DNA of 6,896 nt from Bacteroidales bacterium (GCA_031279795.1 JAITHZ010000298.1:1-6896); one strand, 5' to 3'; numbered from the stretch's first letter, positions 1 through 5,465 are shown. Program-made: numbers and translations. Notes: generated from the letters alone by a model not told the origin.

Positions 1-186
1 CAGTACCGGCATGGCTATATCCATCAACACCACTTGCGGCTGCACGCTGATACATGTACGTACAGCTTCTTCTCCATTGGAAGCCGTTGCCACAACCGAC
101 ATGTCTTCTTCCTTGTTTATCAAATATTCCACGCCATTTCTGAAAATTTCGTGGTCATCTGCCAGTAACAGTGTTATTTTTTTCAT
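1..186 (-). CDS. Response regulator, NarL/FixJ type, N-terminal part only
   Basis: This is the first 62 codons of a two-component response regulator, read leftward and cut by the window edge. The visible part is the receiver domain. It starts MKKITLLLADDHEIFRNGVE, where the acidic pair D10-D11 would bind Mg2+. The VVLMDIAMPVL stretch carries the expected phosphoacceptor aspartate, D56. The DDH...RNGVEYLI pattern is typical of LuxR/NarL-type regulators, which carry a C-terminal helix-turn-helix DNA-binding domain. That domain lies outside the window, so the subfamily is inferred from the receiver alone. The start is the only in-frame ATG before the hairpin at 195-224 and has no clear Shine-Dalgarno site, as is usual in Bacteroidetes. 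It lies 55 bases downstream of the OmpA-family gene on the same strand. The partner kinase is not in view. Confidence 0.9.
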   Translation of the reverse strand, partial: MKKITLLLADDHEIFRNGVEYLINKEEDMSVVATASNGEEAVRTCISVQPQVVLMDIAMPVL

Positions 187-194
187 AAAAATAT

Positions 195-224
195 AAAAAA
201 GCTATCCACTGGATAGCTCTTTTG
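195..224 (-). terminator. Rho-independent terminator after the OmpA-family gene
   Basis: An 8-bp perfect stem (AGCTATCC / GGATAGCT, 200-207 and 211-218) encloses a 3-base loop. Read on the minus strand it is followed by six T residues (195-200). It sits 18 bases past the OmpA-family stop codon and ends only 8 bases before the response regulator start. It therefore probably ends most ompA transcripts. The plus-strand side has only CTTTT, so minus-strand use is more likely. Confidence 0.75.
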
Positions 225-241
225 ATATAAATATTTATTTC

Positions 242-1984
242 TTAGCGGTTTATTTGATATGAGCTTCCTCCTCTACTACTAATGCTGCGATTGCTCTGGC
301 CGACGCCGACGCTGTTTCTATTTACGGGGCTTCCCTGATTTGTATAACTGCGACTGCCGTGACTGCTGTTATCGTAATTATCGTAGCTGCTGCCATAATT
401 GCTGTTATCGTAACTGCCTCCGCCGTAACTGTTATCCGGAGCGGCATTGTAGTTATTGTATACCGTTGCTCCATAGCTACTTGATGCTGGGGGTGTTCCA
501 TAAGCTGCCGGAGGTGGGGTTGGCGCTCCATAGCTTGCCGAGGTTCCATAAGCTGGGGGCGGAACAGGGACATTATTATCCGGCACATAGTTGTTGAGAC
601 GGTTGTCATAGTACTTTTCGTAGTACCCACCCCTTCCTACGCCGTTGTAAGAGTCTTCATCGCCGATGAACAGCACGGCGCGGTTCAATTCGTTGACGGG
701 GAAAGGCTGTTCGAGGTCGCCTTGCCACCCAATTGTTAAACGCCCTGGATCAACACCGAAACGTTCGACCAGCAAGCGCCGTACTTCTCGAACACGCCGT
801 TCGCTTATGCGCTGATTGTAACGTTCATTACCCGTTTTGCGGTCGGCGTAGCCTTCCAGATGCAGCGTCCGTACTGGGCTGTCGAACAGGTATCGGGCTG
901 CCATTTCTACCTTGTGCATTTCGCCACGCTGTACAATGTGTACGTCCAGCGGAAAATGAACTGGCGGCAAGAATACTTTTTTTGACGGCGGCGGCAGTAA
1001 TGGCGGCGGATTTTGCAATCCGATTATTGTATTGATGTTATCGACTTCCTGTTTTGGCATTTCGTAAACTTCTTCAAAGTCGTAGTTTTTCAGTTTGACA
1101 ATCAGGTTGAGCGTCGTGCCCAGATACCCTTCCCATGTATAGTTGTAGCCTTCGGGATCTTCGCCGCCCAAGTGACTGTCGAACGATTCGCGCACAGCCG
1201 ATGCACGCACATCCAGTCCGAGGTCAATGCGGTTGCTCAACCTGAAGTTGAGCATCGTTCCCAACTGGGGCGAAAAACTTGCCGTAGCCACTAAGTAGTC
1301 ATTGCCCGGTGTGTAGGCTATTCCGATACCGGCGTAGGGGATAAAGTGAAACGCCCGCTTGGGTTTATAGTGAAATGCCTGAATGGTGTTGAGCATGATA
1401 TCTACATGCAAATCAACATAATTGATCTCTTGCCGGTATATCGTGCCGGCATTAGGAAACTGTGTGAGGTCGGCAACATCGGGATTTCCGCCATGTCTGA
1501 CATACTCGGGATCGCCCCATGGCCGCAATTCTGGATGGTATTCCGTCAATGTTTCGTGTACGTTCTTGTCGAACTCAATAGGCTTGACCCATTTTCGCGG
1601 TTTGCCGTCTGTTTCCCTCCAGCGTTGGGGATCGGCTGCTGGAAGAGGGTTTCTTACTTTGTCTTTGGTCAGGTAGGTACCGCCAATGCCATCGTTCCAA
1701 CCATACAGCTGGATGCCGCCCAATTGAACTCTCGCTCCGAGAGCGGGAGTAAACCACTTTCCTGCTGTCACCTGAAATGCAGGGGATATGCGCGAAGCCA
1801 ACGGCGCATTGTTATCATCTTCGCCAAAATACATCTGCGCTCCGCCGCCGACGGAAATATACCAGTGATCCCAAAAACCGCCAACTTTGTACTTCGACTT
1901 TTCTTTTTCACCTTGTTGTGAAAAACTTGGAAATGCAATAAGCATTAATAAAAAAGATACCGCAAAGATTTTTGTCATTTTCAT
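242..1984 (-). CDS. OmpA family outer membrane protein with low-complexity C-terminal tail
   Basis: Predicted outer membrane protein of 580 residues, thought to anchor the outer membrane to peptidoglycan. Residues 1-22 form a signal peptide (MKMTKIFAVSFLLMLIAFPSFS). Residues about 35-300 alternate polar and hydrophobic residues with many aromatics, as in a beta-barrel. A proline hinge (NPPPLLPPPS) spans 325-334. Residues about 337-439 are an OmpA-like domain: GYADRKTG with D381 and ISERRVREV with R397 match the conserved Asp and Arg that hold diaminopimelate. Residues 440-580 form an unusual tail, first Pro/Ala/Tyr-rich, then Tyr/Gly/Ser/Asn-rich. Its DNA holds a 14-base direct repeat (364-377 and 400-413). 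I chose the ATG at 1984 because it gives a clean signal peptide; ATGs at 1978 and 2011 are alternatives. The family is certain, but the ligand or pore function is unknown. Confidence 0.92.
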   Translation of the reverse strand: MKMTKIFAVSFLLMLIAFPSFSQQGEKEKSKYKVGGFWDHWYISVGGGAQMYFGEDDNNAPLASRISPAFQVTAGKWFTPALGARVQLGGIQLYGWNDGIGGTYLTKDKVRNPLPAADPQRWRETDGKPRKWVKPIEFDKNVHETLTEYHPELRPWGDPEYVRHGGNPDVADLTQFPNAGTIYRQEINYVDLHVDIMLNTIQAFHYKPKRAFHFIPYAGIGIAYTPGNDYLVATASFSPQLGTMLNFRLSNRIDLGLDVRASAVRESFDSHLGGEDPEGYNYTWEGYLGTTLNLIVKLKNYDFEEVYEMPKQEVDNINTIIGLQNPPPLLPPPSKKVFLPPVHFPLDVHIVQRGEMHKVEMAARYLFDSPVRTLHLEGYADRKTGNERYNQRISERRVREVRRLLVERFGVDPGRLTIGWQGDLEQPFPVNELNRAVLFIGDEDSYNGVGRGGYYEKYYDNRLNNYVPDNNVPVPPPAYGTSASYGAPTPPPAAYGTPPASSSYGATVYNNYNAAPDNSYGGGSYDNSNYGSSYDNYDNSSHGSRSYTNQGSPVNRNSVGVGQSNRSISSRGGSSYQINR

Positions 1985-2184
1985 AAAATAAACATGTATA
2001 AAAAACATCAATTATTCAAATCTAAATAGCAATAAATAATTTAAACACGATAAGCTAAAAATTTATTACTTGTACTCTCTTTCTTGAAATATATAATCTC
2101 CTAATTATTAATCAATTAATTTTGTGAAAGAACCAAACCAAATCGTTTTGAAATCATTAAATCCAATTATCTGGAATTCACGCG

Positions 2185-2192
2185 CAAAGATA
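2185..2192 (-). promoter_or_regulatory. Candidate Bacteroidetes promoter (-7 box) for the OmpA-family gene
   Basis: On the minus strand this reads TATCTTTG followed by CG, a full match to the Bacteroidetes TAnnTTTG -7 element. A T-rich tract at the expected 19-21 base distance (about 2211-2220) could serve as the weaker -33 element. Transcription would start near 2178, giving the ompA-like gene a leader of roughly 195 bases. The match to the element is seen directly; activity is inferred. Confidence 0.65.
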
Positions 2193-2402
2193 AAGTATTT
2201 CCTGAAATAAAAAAAAATTTTCGGTAATTTTTTTCAGAAAAAGGCTCATTTTTTTTTCATATCAATCTGAAAACCTGTTACTGAAGTGATTTAAGGCAAC
2301 CAAAGTCAATGCTGATTAACTCATTAATAAATTGATATATAAAATATTAACTGCATTTTTGAGCGTTTTTTCAGATAGAAATTGACATGCTGGATGAACA
2401 GC

Positions 2403-2439
2403 ACAAATGTTGAACATAAAAAAATAGACCAACATTTGT
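2403..2439. repeat. 10-bp inverted repeat
   Basis: ACAAATGTTG (2403-2412) and CAACATTTGT (2430-2439) are perfect reverse complements separated by 17 A-rich bases. No T tract follows on either strand, so it is not a standard terminator. It could be a protein-binding site or a hairpin, but nothing in the sequence decides between them. Confidence 0.5.
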
Positions 2440-2469
2440 ATCTGATAAAATAACCATTTAGAAAGAAAA

Positions 2470-2490
2470 AAGTTCAATTTAATTGAACTT
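2470..2490. repeat. Near-perfect AT-rich palindrome
   Basis: AAGTTCAATT and AATTGAACTT are reverse complements around a single central T. On the minus strand the palindrome is followed by TTTTTT (2465-2470). It could be a weak minus-strand terminator, or an operator-like site. No minus-strand gene ends nearby, which argues against a terminator role. Confidence 0.45.
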
Positions 2491-2492
2491 AT

Positions 2493-2591
2493 GAATTACG
2501 AATTACGAATTTAATTATGTCAACAGTAAAAAAAATACGAATTTGATTGCTAATAGTATGAATGTGGATTTAATTCGTAATTCGTAATTCG
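2493..2591. repeat. Facing heptamer arrays forming a 19-bp inverted repeat
   Basis: The left arm (2493-2511) is two units of GAATTAC plus GAATT. The right arm (2571-2591) is three exact units of TAATTCG, the same unit on the opposite strand. Bases 2493-2511 and 2572-2590 are perfect reverse complements over 19 bp and could fold into a long hairpin with a 60-base loop. A partial copy, TACGAATTT, lies in the loop at 2536-2544. The period of 7 allows several pairing registers. The right arm ends 15 bases before the candidate ribE -7 box. Confidence 0.85.
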
Positions 2592-2605
2592 TAATTTATT
2601 TTTAC

Positions 2606-2613
2606 TACCTTTA
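2606..2613 (+). promoter_or_regulatory. Candidate ribE promoter (-7 box)
   Basis: TACCTTTA (then CG) matches seven of eight positions of TAnnTTTG. A TTCG at 2581-2584, 21 bases upstream and inside the heptamer array, matches three of four positions of the -33 TTTG element. The start of transcription would be near 2620, leaving a leader of about 20 bases. Placement directly before ribE supports it; the imperfect boxes weaken it. Confidence 0.45.
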
Positions 2614-2639
2614 CGTCCGAAAATTAAAATGGAATTAAT

Positions 2640-3242
2640 ATGTTTTCAGGAATTGTAGAAGAAGCGGCTCAAGTGGTCGCCTTAAAAAAAGAAGCGGGTA
2701 ATTTACATATTACCATGAAATGCACATTTGTTCACGAATTAAAAGTAGATCAAAGCATTGCTCACAATGGGGTTTGTTTGACGGTAGTTGGCATTTCGGA
2801 CGATACGTATGCAGTAACGGCTGTAGCGGAAACGCTGGAAAGGACGAATCTCGGACGGCTGAAGCCTGGCGATAAGGTGAATCTCGAACGCAGTATGATG
2901 ATGAACGGACGGCTGGATGGCCACATCGTACAAGGTCATGTTGACCAGACAGCAATTTGCACCGACGTACGTAACGCGGATGGCAGCTGGTATTACCGCT
3001 TTGAATATCCTTTCGACAAAGAAAAGGCGCAACAGGGGTATATGACGGTTGAAAAAGGTTCGATTGCCGTAAATGGCGTCAGCTTAACGGTTTGCAATCC
3101 TTCTGACGGATGTTTTGAAGTTGCAGTTATTCCATATACATACGCATTCACGAATTTTCACCAAATCAAGGTTGGATCTGTTGTTAATCTCGAATTTGAT
3201 ATTATCGGAAAATATATCAGTGGAATCATGAAATATGTATAG
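2640..3242 (+). CDS. ribE: Riboflavin synthase, alpha subunit
   Basis: Cytosolic enzyme for the last step of riboflavin synthesis: dismutation of two 6,7-dimethyl-8-ribityllumazine molecules to riboflavin and a pyrimidinedione. The 200-residue length is normal. The protein shows the family's internal duplication of two similar barrels. The first starts MFSGIVEE and contains NGVCLTV (43-49, with C46). The second starts near GHIVQGHVD (94-102) and contains KGSIAVNGVSLTV (139-151). H100, S141 and D187 (NLEFDIIGKY) fall at positions resembling known active-site residues of the family. The start ATG gives the invariant MFSGIVE N-terminus. No other riboflavin genes are adjacent, and no FMN riboswitch is visible upstream, so it appears to be a single-gene unit. 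Some species call this gene ribC. Confidence 0.97.
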   Translation: MFSGIVEEAAQVVALKKEAGNLHITMKCTFVHELKVDQSIAHNGVCLTVVGISDDTYAVTAVAETLERTNLGRLKPGDKVNLERSMMMNGRLDGHIVQGHVDQTAICTDVRNADGSWYYRFEYPFDKEKAQQGYMTVEKGSIAVNGVSLTVCNPSDGCFEVAVIPYTYAFTNFHQIKVGSVVNLEFDIIGKYISGIMKYV

Positions 3243-3427
3243 CAAAATTAGCTTGGTTGCCATTAACTTCTGAAGTTTTATTTGCCGTAACTGCTTTATA
3301 TATATGTACAGTATCCCCGAACAGAAGTACACATTGCCGGAATGTAACAAAAGTCCAAAAGGTCAATTAAATAATTTTATGACAGTACAAAAATTTCAAG
3401 CATTAGGCAAATATAACCTACTTTTAT

Positions 3428-3457
3428 TTTGGCATTAAAAAAAAAGCAGTAATTTTA
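3428..3457 (+). promoter_or_regulatory. Candidate promoter for the 106-residue protein gene
   Basis: TTTG (3428-3431) is followed 18 bases later by TAATTTTA (3450-3457, then CGG), seven of eight matches to TAnnTTTG. Spacing is one base under the usual 19-21. The last base deviates exactly as in the ribE candidate (TTTACG). A start near 3464 would leave a leader of about 25 bases before the ATG at 3489. Confidence 0.5.
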
Positions 3458-3488
3458 CGGCCTCATTAGATGAGTTATTTTAAGTAAT

Positions 3489-3809
3489 ATGAGTAAAAAT
3501 AAATATAGTGCGTTTTCGACTGTTTTAGGTATAATCACCTCTGGAAGATGGAGTTTGTTGCTTAAGCCGCATCTGATCTTTTTGGACGTAGACAGGCGTG
3601 TTGTTATTGCCAAAGAAAAAAAAGAATATGTAGTCCTGTTTGATGATATTTCAATAATTGAAATAATTTATCATAAACATTGTGCAGACATTGACATCGA
3701 AACGAGCAAAGAACGGTTCATTATTAAATGCTTGGATTCAGATGATGCTTTGGAAATCAGGGATTATATAAACATATACCTCTGGGAGAAAAACCAACCG
3801 AATTTATAA
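3489..3809 (+). CDS. Conserved-looking small protein of unknown function, possibly PH-like fold
   Basis: I do not recognise this 106-residue protein. It has no signal peptide and no clear membrane segment; residues 9-18 are only mildly hydrophobic. From about residue 20 it reads as a run of short beta-strands (WSLLLKPHLIFLD, RVVIAKEKKEYVVLF, ISIIEIIYHK, ADIDIET, RFIIKCL). A C-terminal helix follows (DDALEIRDYINIYLWE, 85-100). Strands followed by one helix is the layout of pleckstrin-homology-like domains, so a cytosolic PH-like fold is a structural guess, not a match. Coding is supported by a candidate promoter upstream, by length and by neighbouring gene spacing. It ends 35 bases before the YtxH gene on the same strand with no convincing terminator between, so it may be the first gene of that operon. 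Confidence 0.7.
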   Translation: MSKNKYSAFSTVLGIITSGRWSLLLKPHLIFLDVDRRVVIAKEKKEYVVLFDDISIIEIIYHKHCADIDIETSKERFIIKCLDSDDALEIRDYINIYLWEKNQPNL

Positions 3810-3844
3810 ATTGCCGATAAGGCTGTTTTTATTAACTTAAAAAA

Positions 3845-4072
3845 ATGATTAAAATTATGAGAACAAGTGGATTATTGGCGTTCTTAGCAGGCGCCGCAAC
3901 GGGAGCTGTCATTGCATTGTTGTTTGCTCCGGAAAAAGGTGAAGAAACCCGCAGAAGAATTGTGGATAAAGTAAAAGAAGGCGCTGAGTTTACCAGCGAG
4001 AACATCAATGAGTTGATTGACAAGCTGCAGGAAAAAGCTAAAAAATTAGGAAAAACTTCGAAAGAAGCTTGA
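3845..4072 (+). CDS. YtxH domain-containing small membrane protein
   Basis: A 75-residue protein with the YtxH family layout: one glycine/alanine-rich N-terminal membrane helix (about 8-28, LLAFLAGAATGAVIALLFAP), then the signature FAPEKGEETRR (27-37). A charged, probably coiled-coil helix runs to the C-terminus (VKEGAEF...ELIDKLQEKAKKL). The molecular role of YtxH proteins is poorly known; some are linked to general stress in Bacillus. Two starts are possible, ATG at 3845 or 3857 (MRTSGLLAF). The second resembles many family starts, so the first four residues are uncertain. The next gene begins 5 bases after the stop, which argues for co-transcription with the holin-like gene. Confidence 0.88.
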   Translation: MIKIMRTSGLLAFLAGAATGAVIALLFAPEKGEETRRRIVDKVKEGAEFTSENINELIDKLQEKAKKLGKTSKEA

Positions 4073-4077
4073 CTTTC

Positions 4078-4488
4078 ATGAAAATGGGAAAAGAAAGTAA
4101 ATACGCAAAATCAATGCGCGATATCAAGGAATATGCGCAATTGCAATATGAATTATTCCGTTTGAATTTACTTGAGAAACTATCACAAGTTATTGCATTG
4201 ATATTAAGCGTGTTTGCCGTTCTGGTTTTGCTGGTTATCGTATTTGTCCATTTATCGCTGGCGCTGGTTTACATATTGGCCGAATGGTGGAAAAGTCAGG
4301 TAATCGCATCACTTGCCGTGGGTGGTCTTTTTTTGATCATTACCATGTTGTTGCTTGTGTACCGGAAGGTGATTTTTATTAACCCAATTGTCAAACAGTT
4401 GAGCCGTATTTTATTTGATGAATTTGAAGAGTTGGAAGAAAATGAGCTATCGGAAAACAAGCCTTTACAGCAGAATCGACAGCATTGA
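4078..4488 (+). CDS. Phage holin family-like (superfamily III) membrane protein
   Basis: A 136-residue inner membrane protein of the kind annotated as 'phage holin family protein' in Bacteroidetes. An N-terminal amphipathic stretch (KSMRDIKEYAQLQYELFRLNLLEKL) precedes two hydrophobic segments (about 37-66 and 74-95). A positively charged turn and an acidic C-terminal tail (FDEFEELEENELSEN) follow. Despite the name there is no phage context here; chromosomal members usually sit beside YtxH genes as they do in this window, and their role is not established. I chose the ATG at 4078, 5 bases after the YtxH stop. A TTG at 4069 would overlap the YtxH end and has no advantage. The 3' end overlaps the next gene by 47 bases. 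Confidence 0.85.
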   Translation: MKMGKESKYAKSMRDIKEYAQLQYELFRLNLLEKLSQVIALILSVFAVLVLLVIVFVHLSLALVYILAEWWKSQVIASLAVGGLFLIITMLLLVYRKVIFINPIVKQLSRILFDEFEELEENELSENKPLQQNRQH

Positions 4489-4711
4489 GGCAATTAAAAC
4501 CGAAAAACGGCTGCTGAAAAAGTATATCCGGCATCACGAACGGATATTGGCTGATGATTGGGAAGATGTGAAAAAAACTTTCCAATTTCTTAACATTGCT
4601 GTTTCGCTGACCGGTTTCTTTTTTTCCGGCAAAAAAGGAAAATGGATGCCGGTGATCTTTACCGCTTCGCAATTTGCTTTTTCTGCTTTGAAAAAATTGA
4701 AAAATGCATAG
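4442..4711 (+). CDS. Small protein of unknown function at the end of the YtxH/holin cluster
   Basis: An 89-residue protein that I do not assign to a family. The first 45 residues are basic and helical (RKTSLYSRIDSIEAIKTEKRLLKKYIRHHERI). Two moderately hydrophobic stretches follow (about 48-61, QFLNIAVSLTGFFFSG, and 68-82, WMPVIFTASQFAFSA), separated by a basic KKGK turn. It could be a short hairpin membrane protein with a cytosolic N-terminus. The start at ATG 4442 is preceded by GGAAGAA, a possible weak ribosome site. A longer reading from TTG 4415 is possible. The 47-base overlap with the holin-like gene suggests translational coupling. A strong terminator follows at 4787, so this is probably the last gene of the operon. 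Confidence 0.72.
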   Translation: MSYRKTSLYSRIDSIEAIKTEKRLLKKYIRHHERILADDWEDVKKTFQFLNIAVSLTGFFFSGKKGKWMPVIFTASQFAFSALKKLKNA

Positions 4712-4786
4712 AAATTATTGCATAGCGTGAATCTCAAAAGGATAACAGTTATATTGTTAATCATGTAACTAAATAAGCAGGTAAAT

Positions 4787-4840
4787 AAACCCTTATTTTC
4801 CAAGAACCTTTGCAGGAACTCGAAAAAATAAGGGTTTCTT
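4787..4840. terminator. Long terminator hairpin, potentially bidirectional
   Basis: AAACCCTTATTTT (4787-4799) pairs perfectly with AAAATAAGGGTTT (4825-4837), a 13-bp stem around a 25-base loop that can form an inner CCT/AGG hairpin. The stem is flanked by T-rich sequence on the plus strand (TTTCTTT) and by an A-rich flank that gives T-rich sequence on the minus strand. It lies 75 bases after the 89-residue gene and closes the YtxH/holin cluster. Confidence 0.7.
4805..4812 (+). promoter_or_regulatory. Weak candidate promoter for the LOG-family gene
   Basis: AACCTTTG (then CA) in the loop of the terminator hairpin matches seven of eight positions of TAnnTTTG. No good -33 element is seen at 19-21 bases upstream. 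If used, transcripts would start near 4820 and carry the heptamer array in a leader of about 95 bases. An alternative, TAAAATTTG at 4901-4909, has one base too many and would give an almost leaderless message. Confidence 0.25.
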
Positions 4841-4841
4841 T

Positions 4842-4894
4842 AATTAAGAATTAAGAATTAAGAATTAAGAATTAAGAATTAAGAATTAAGAATT
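4842..4894. repeat. Heptamer tandem array (AATTAAG)x7
   Basis: Seven exact, uninterrupted copies of AATTAAG run from 4842 to 4890, followed by a partial AATT. The array begins right after the terminator and ends about 20 bases before the LOG-family start codon. The unit differs by one base from the AATTACG unit at 2493-2591. Perfect short tandem repeats of this kind can change copy number by polymerase slippage; the effect here is not known. Confidence 0.97.
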
Positions 4895-4914
4895 TTGTTG
4901 TAAAATTTGAGTTT

Positions 4915-5463
4915 ATGATAAAAACAATATGTGTATATTGTGCATCAAGCTCCCAGATAAATAAGGTGTATACGGATGCTGCGGCAAAATTAGGCTGCTT
5001 GCTGGCAGAAAAAGATTTGACATGCGTTTGTGGCGCCGGCAGAGACGGACTGATGCGAACTGTTGCTGATGCCTGTCTGCAAAATGACGGCAAGGTAATT
5101 GGCGTCATTCCCCGTTTCATGTATGACGAAGGCTGGTGGAATCCGTATTTAACCAACCTGTTTATTACAAATAATATACATGAACGAAAAAAGAAAATGG
5201 CCGACTTGTCGGATGCTGTAATTGCACTGCCCGGCGGATGCGGAACAATGGAAGAATTACTGGAGATAATTACCTGGAAGCAATTGGGGCTTTATGACGG
5301 TACTATTGTTATTTTGAACGTGAACAATTATTACGATCCTCTCATTCAAATGCTAAAAAATGCTGTTGATGAACAGTTTATGCGTGAAGATCAACAAACG
5401 GCATGGGCAGTTGCTGCAACACCGGAAGAGGCTATGGGATTGTCTTTTATTTCAACTTCGTAA
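4915..5463 (+). CDS. LOG family / TIGR00730 Rossmann-fold protein
   Basis: A 182-residue cytosolic protein of the LOG ('lonely guy') family. Characterised members act as nucleoside 5'-monophosphate phosphoribohydrolases, best known for releasing cytokinins. The substrate of bacterial housekeeping members like this is usually unproven. Signature residues are R91 (HERKKKM) and PGGCGTMEE at 106-114, which forms the nucleotide-binding and catalytic loop. The first glycine loop reads CGAGRDGLMR (39-48) where many family members have GGGxxGLMG, a visible departure that may be normal for this subgroup. The N-terminus, CVYCASSS, is typical and fixes the start at 4915; no other in-frame ATG precedes GLM. 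The stop is 2 bases from the DUF4271 start, so the two are probably co-transcribed. Confidence 0.93.
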   Translation: MIKTICVYCASSSQINKVYTDAAAKLGCLLAEKDLTCVCGAGRDGLMRTVADACLQNDGKVIGVIPRFMYDEGWWNPYLTNLFITNNIHERKKKMADLSDAVIALPGGCGTMEELLEIITWKQLGLYDGTIVILNVNNYYDPLIQMLKNAVDEQFMREDQQTAWAVAATPEEAMGLSFISTS

Positions 5464-5465
5464 AC

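Larger units (their letters stand above)
1985..2639. other. 655-base intergenic region between divergent ompA-like gene and ribE
   Basis: This AT-rich stretch has no credible open reading frame or RNA gene. The left half holds the ompA-like leader and its candidate minus-strand promoter at 2185-2192. The right half holds three inverted repeats (2403-2439, 2470-2490, 2493-2590) and a candidate ribE promoter at 2606. I looked for an FMN riboswitch before ribE and saw no match to its conserved core. Bases 2193-2402 show only A and T runs. Confidence 0.7.

Noticed and set aside
322..630. A Thr/Met-rich 102-codon frame on the minus strand
   Set aside because: It is a shifted frame of the repetitive ompA tail; the composition follows from the low-complexity codons.
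733..1294. Plus-strand frames of about 100 codons across the OmpA-like domain
   Set aside because: They are shadows of the minus-strand gene with no start context or recognisable domains.
1346..1921. A 191-codon open frame on the plus strand opposite the OmpA-family gene
   Set aside because: It is antisense to a clearly coding gene with a signal peptide and conserved domains, and its translation shows no family features.
2117..2124. Plus-strand TAATTTTG matching the -7 consensus
   Set aside because: It lies more than 500 bases from ribE in very AT-rich DNA, without a -33 partner; chance is likely.
2382..2387. TTGACA resembling a sigma-70 -35 box
   Set aside because: Bacteroidetes primary sigma factors use a different consensus, no -10 partner is placed correctly, and ribE is 250 bases away.
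2592..2639. FMN riboswitch before ribE
   Set aside because: The predicted leader is only about 20 bases, and no conserved riboswitch core is visible further upstream.
3265..3279. Terminator after ribE (AACTT-CTG-AAGTT with a short T stretch)
   Set aside because: The stem is only 5 AT-rich base pairs and the T tract is short, so it is too weak to call.
3084..3350. A minus-strand frame overlapping the 3' end of ribE
   Set aside because: Most of it is antisense to ribE, and the rest is AT-rich intergenic sequence.
4078..4488. Prophage remnant suggested by the holin-like protein
   Set aside because: There are no other phage genes, and chromosomal holin-like proteins beside YtxH genes are common in this phylum.
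4842..4894. CRISPR-like repeat array
   Set aside because: The units are 7 bases with no spacers, so this is a simple tandem repeat.
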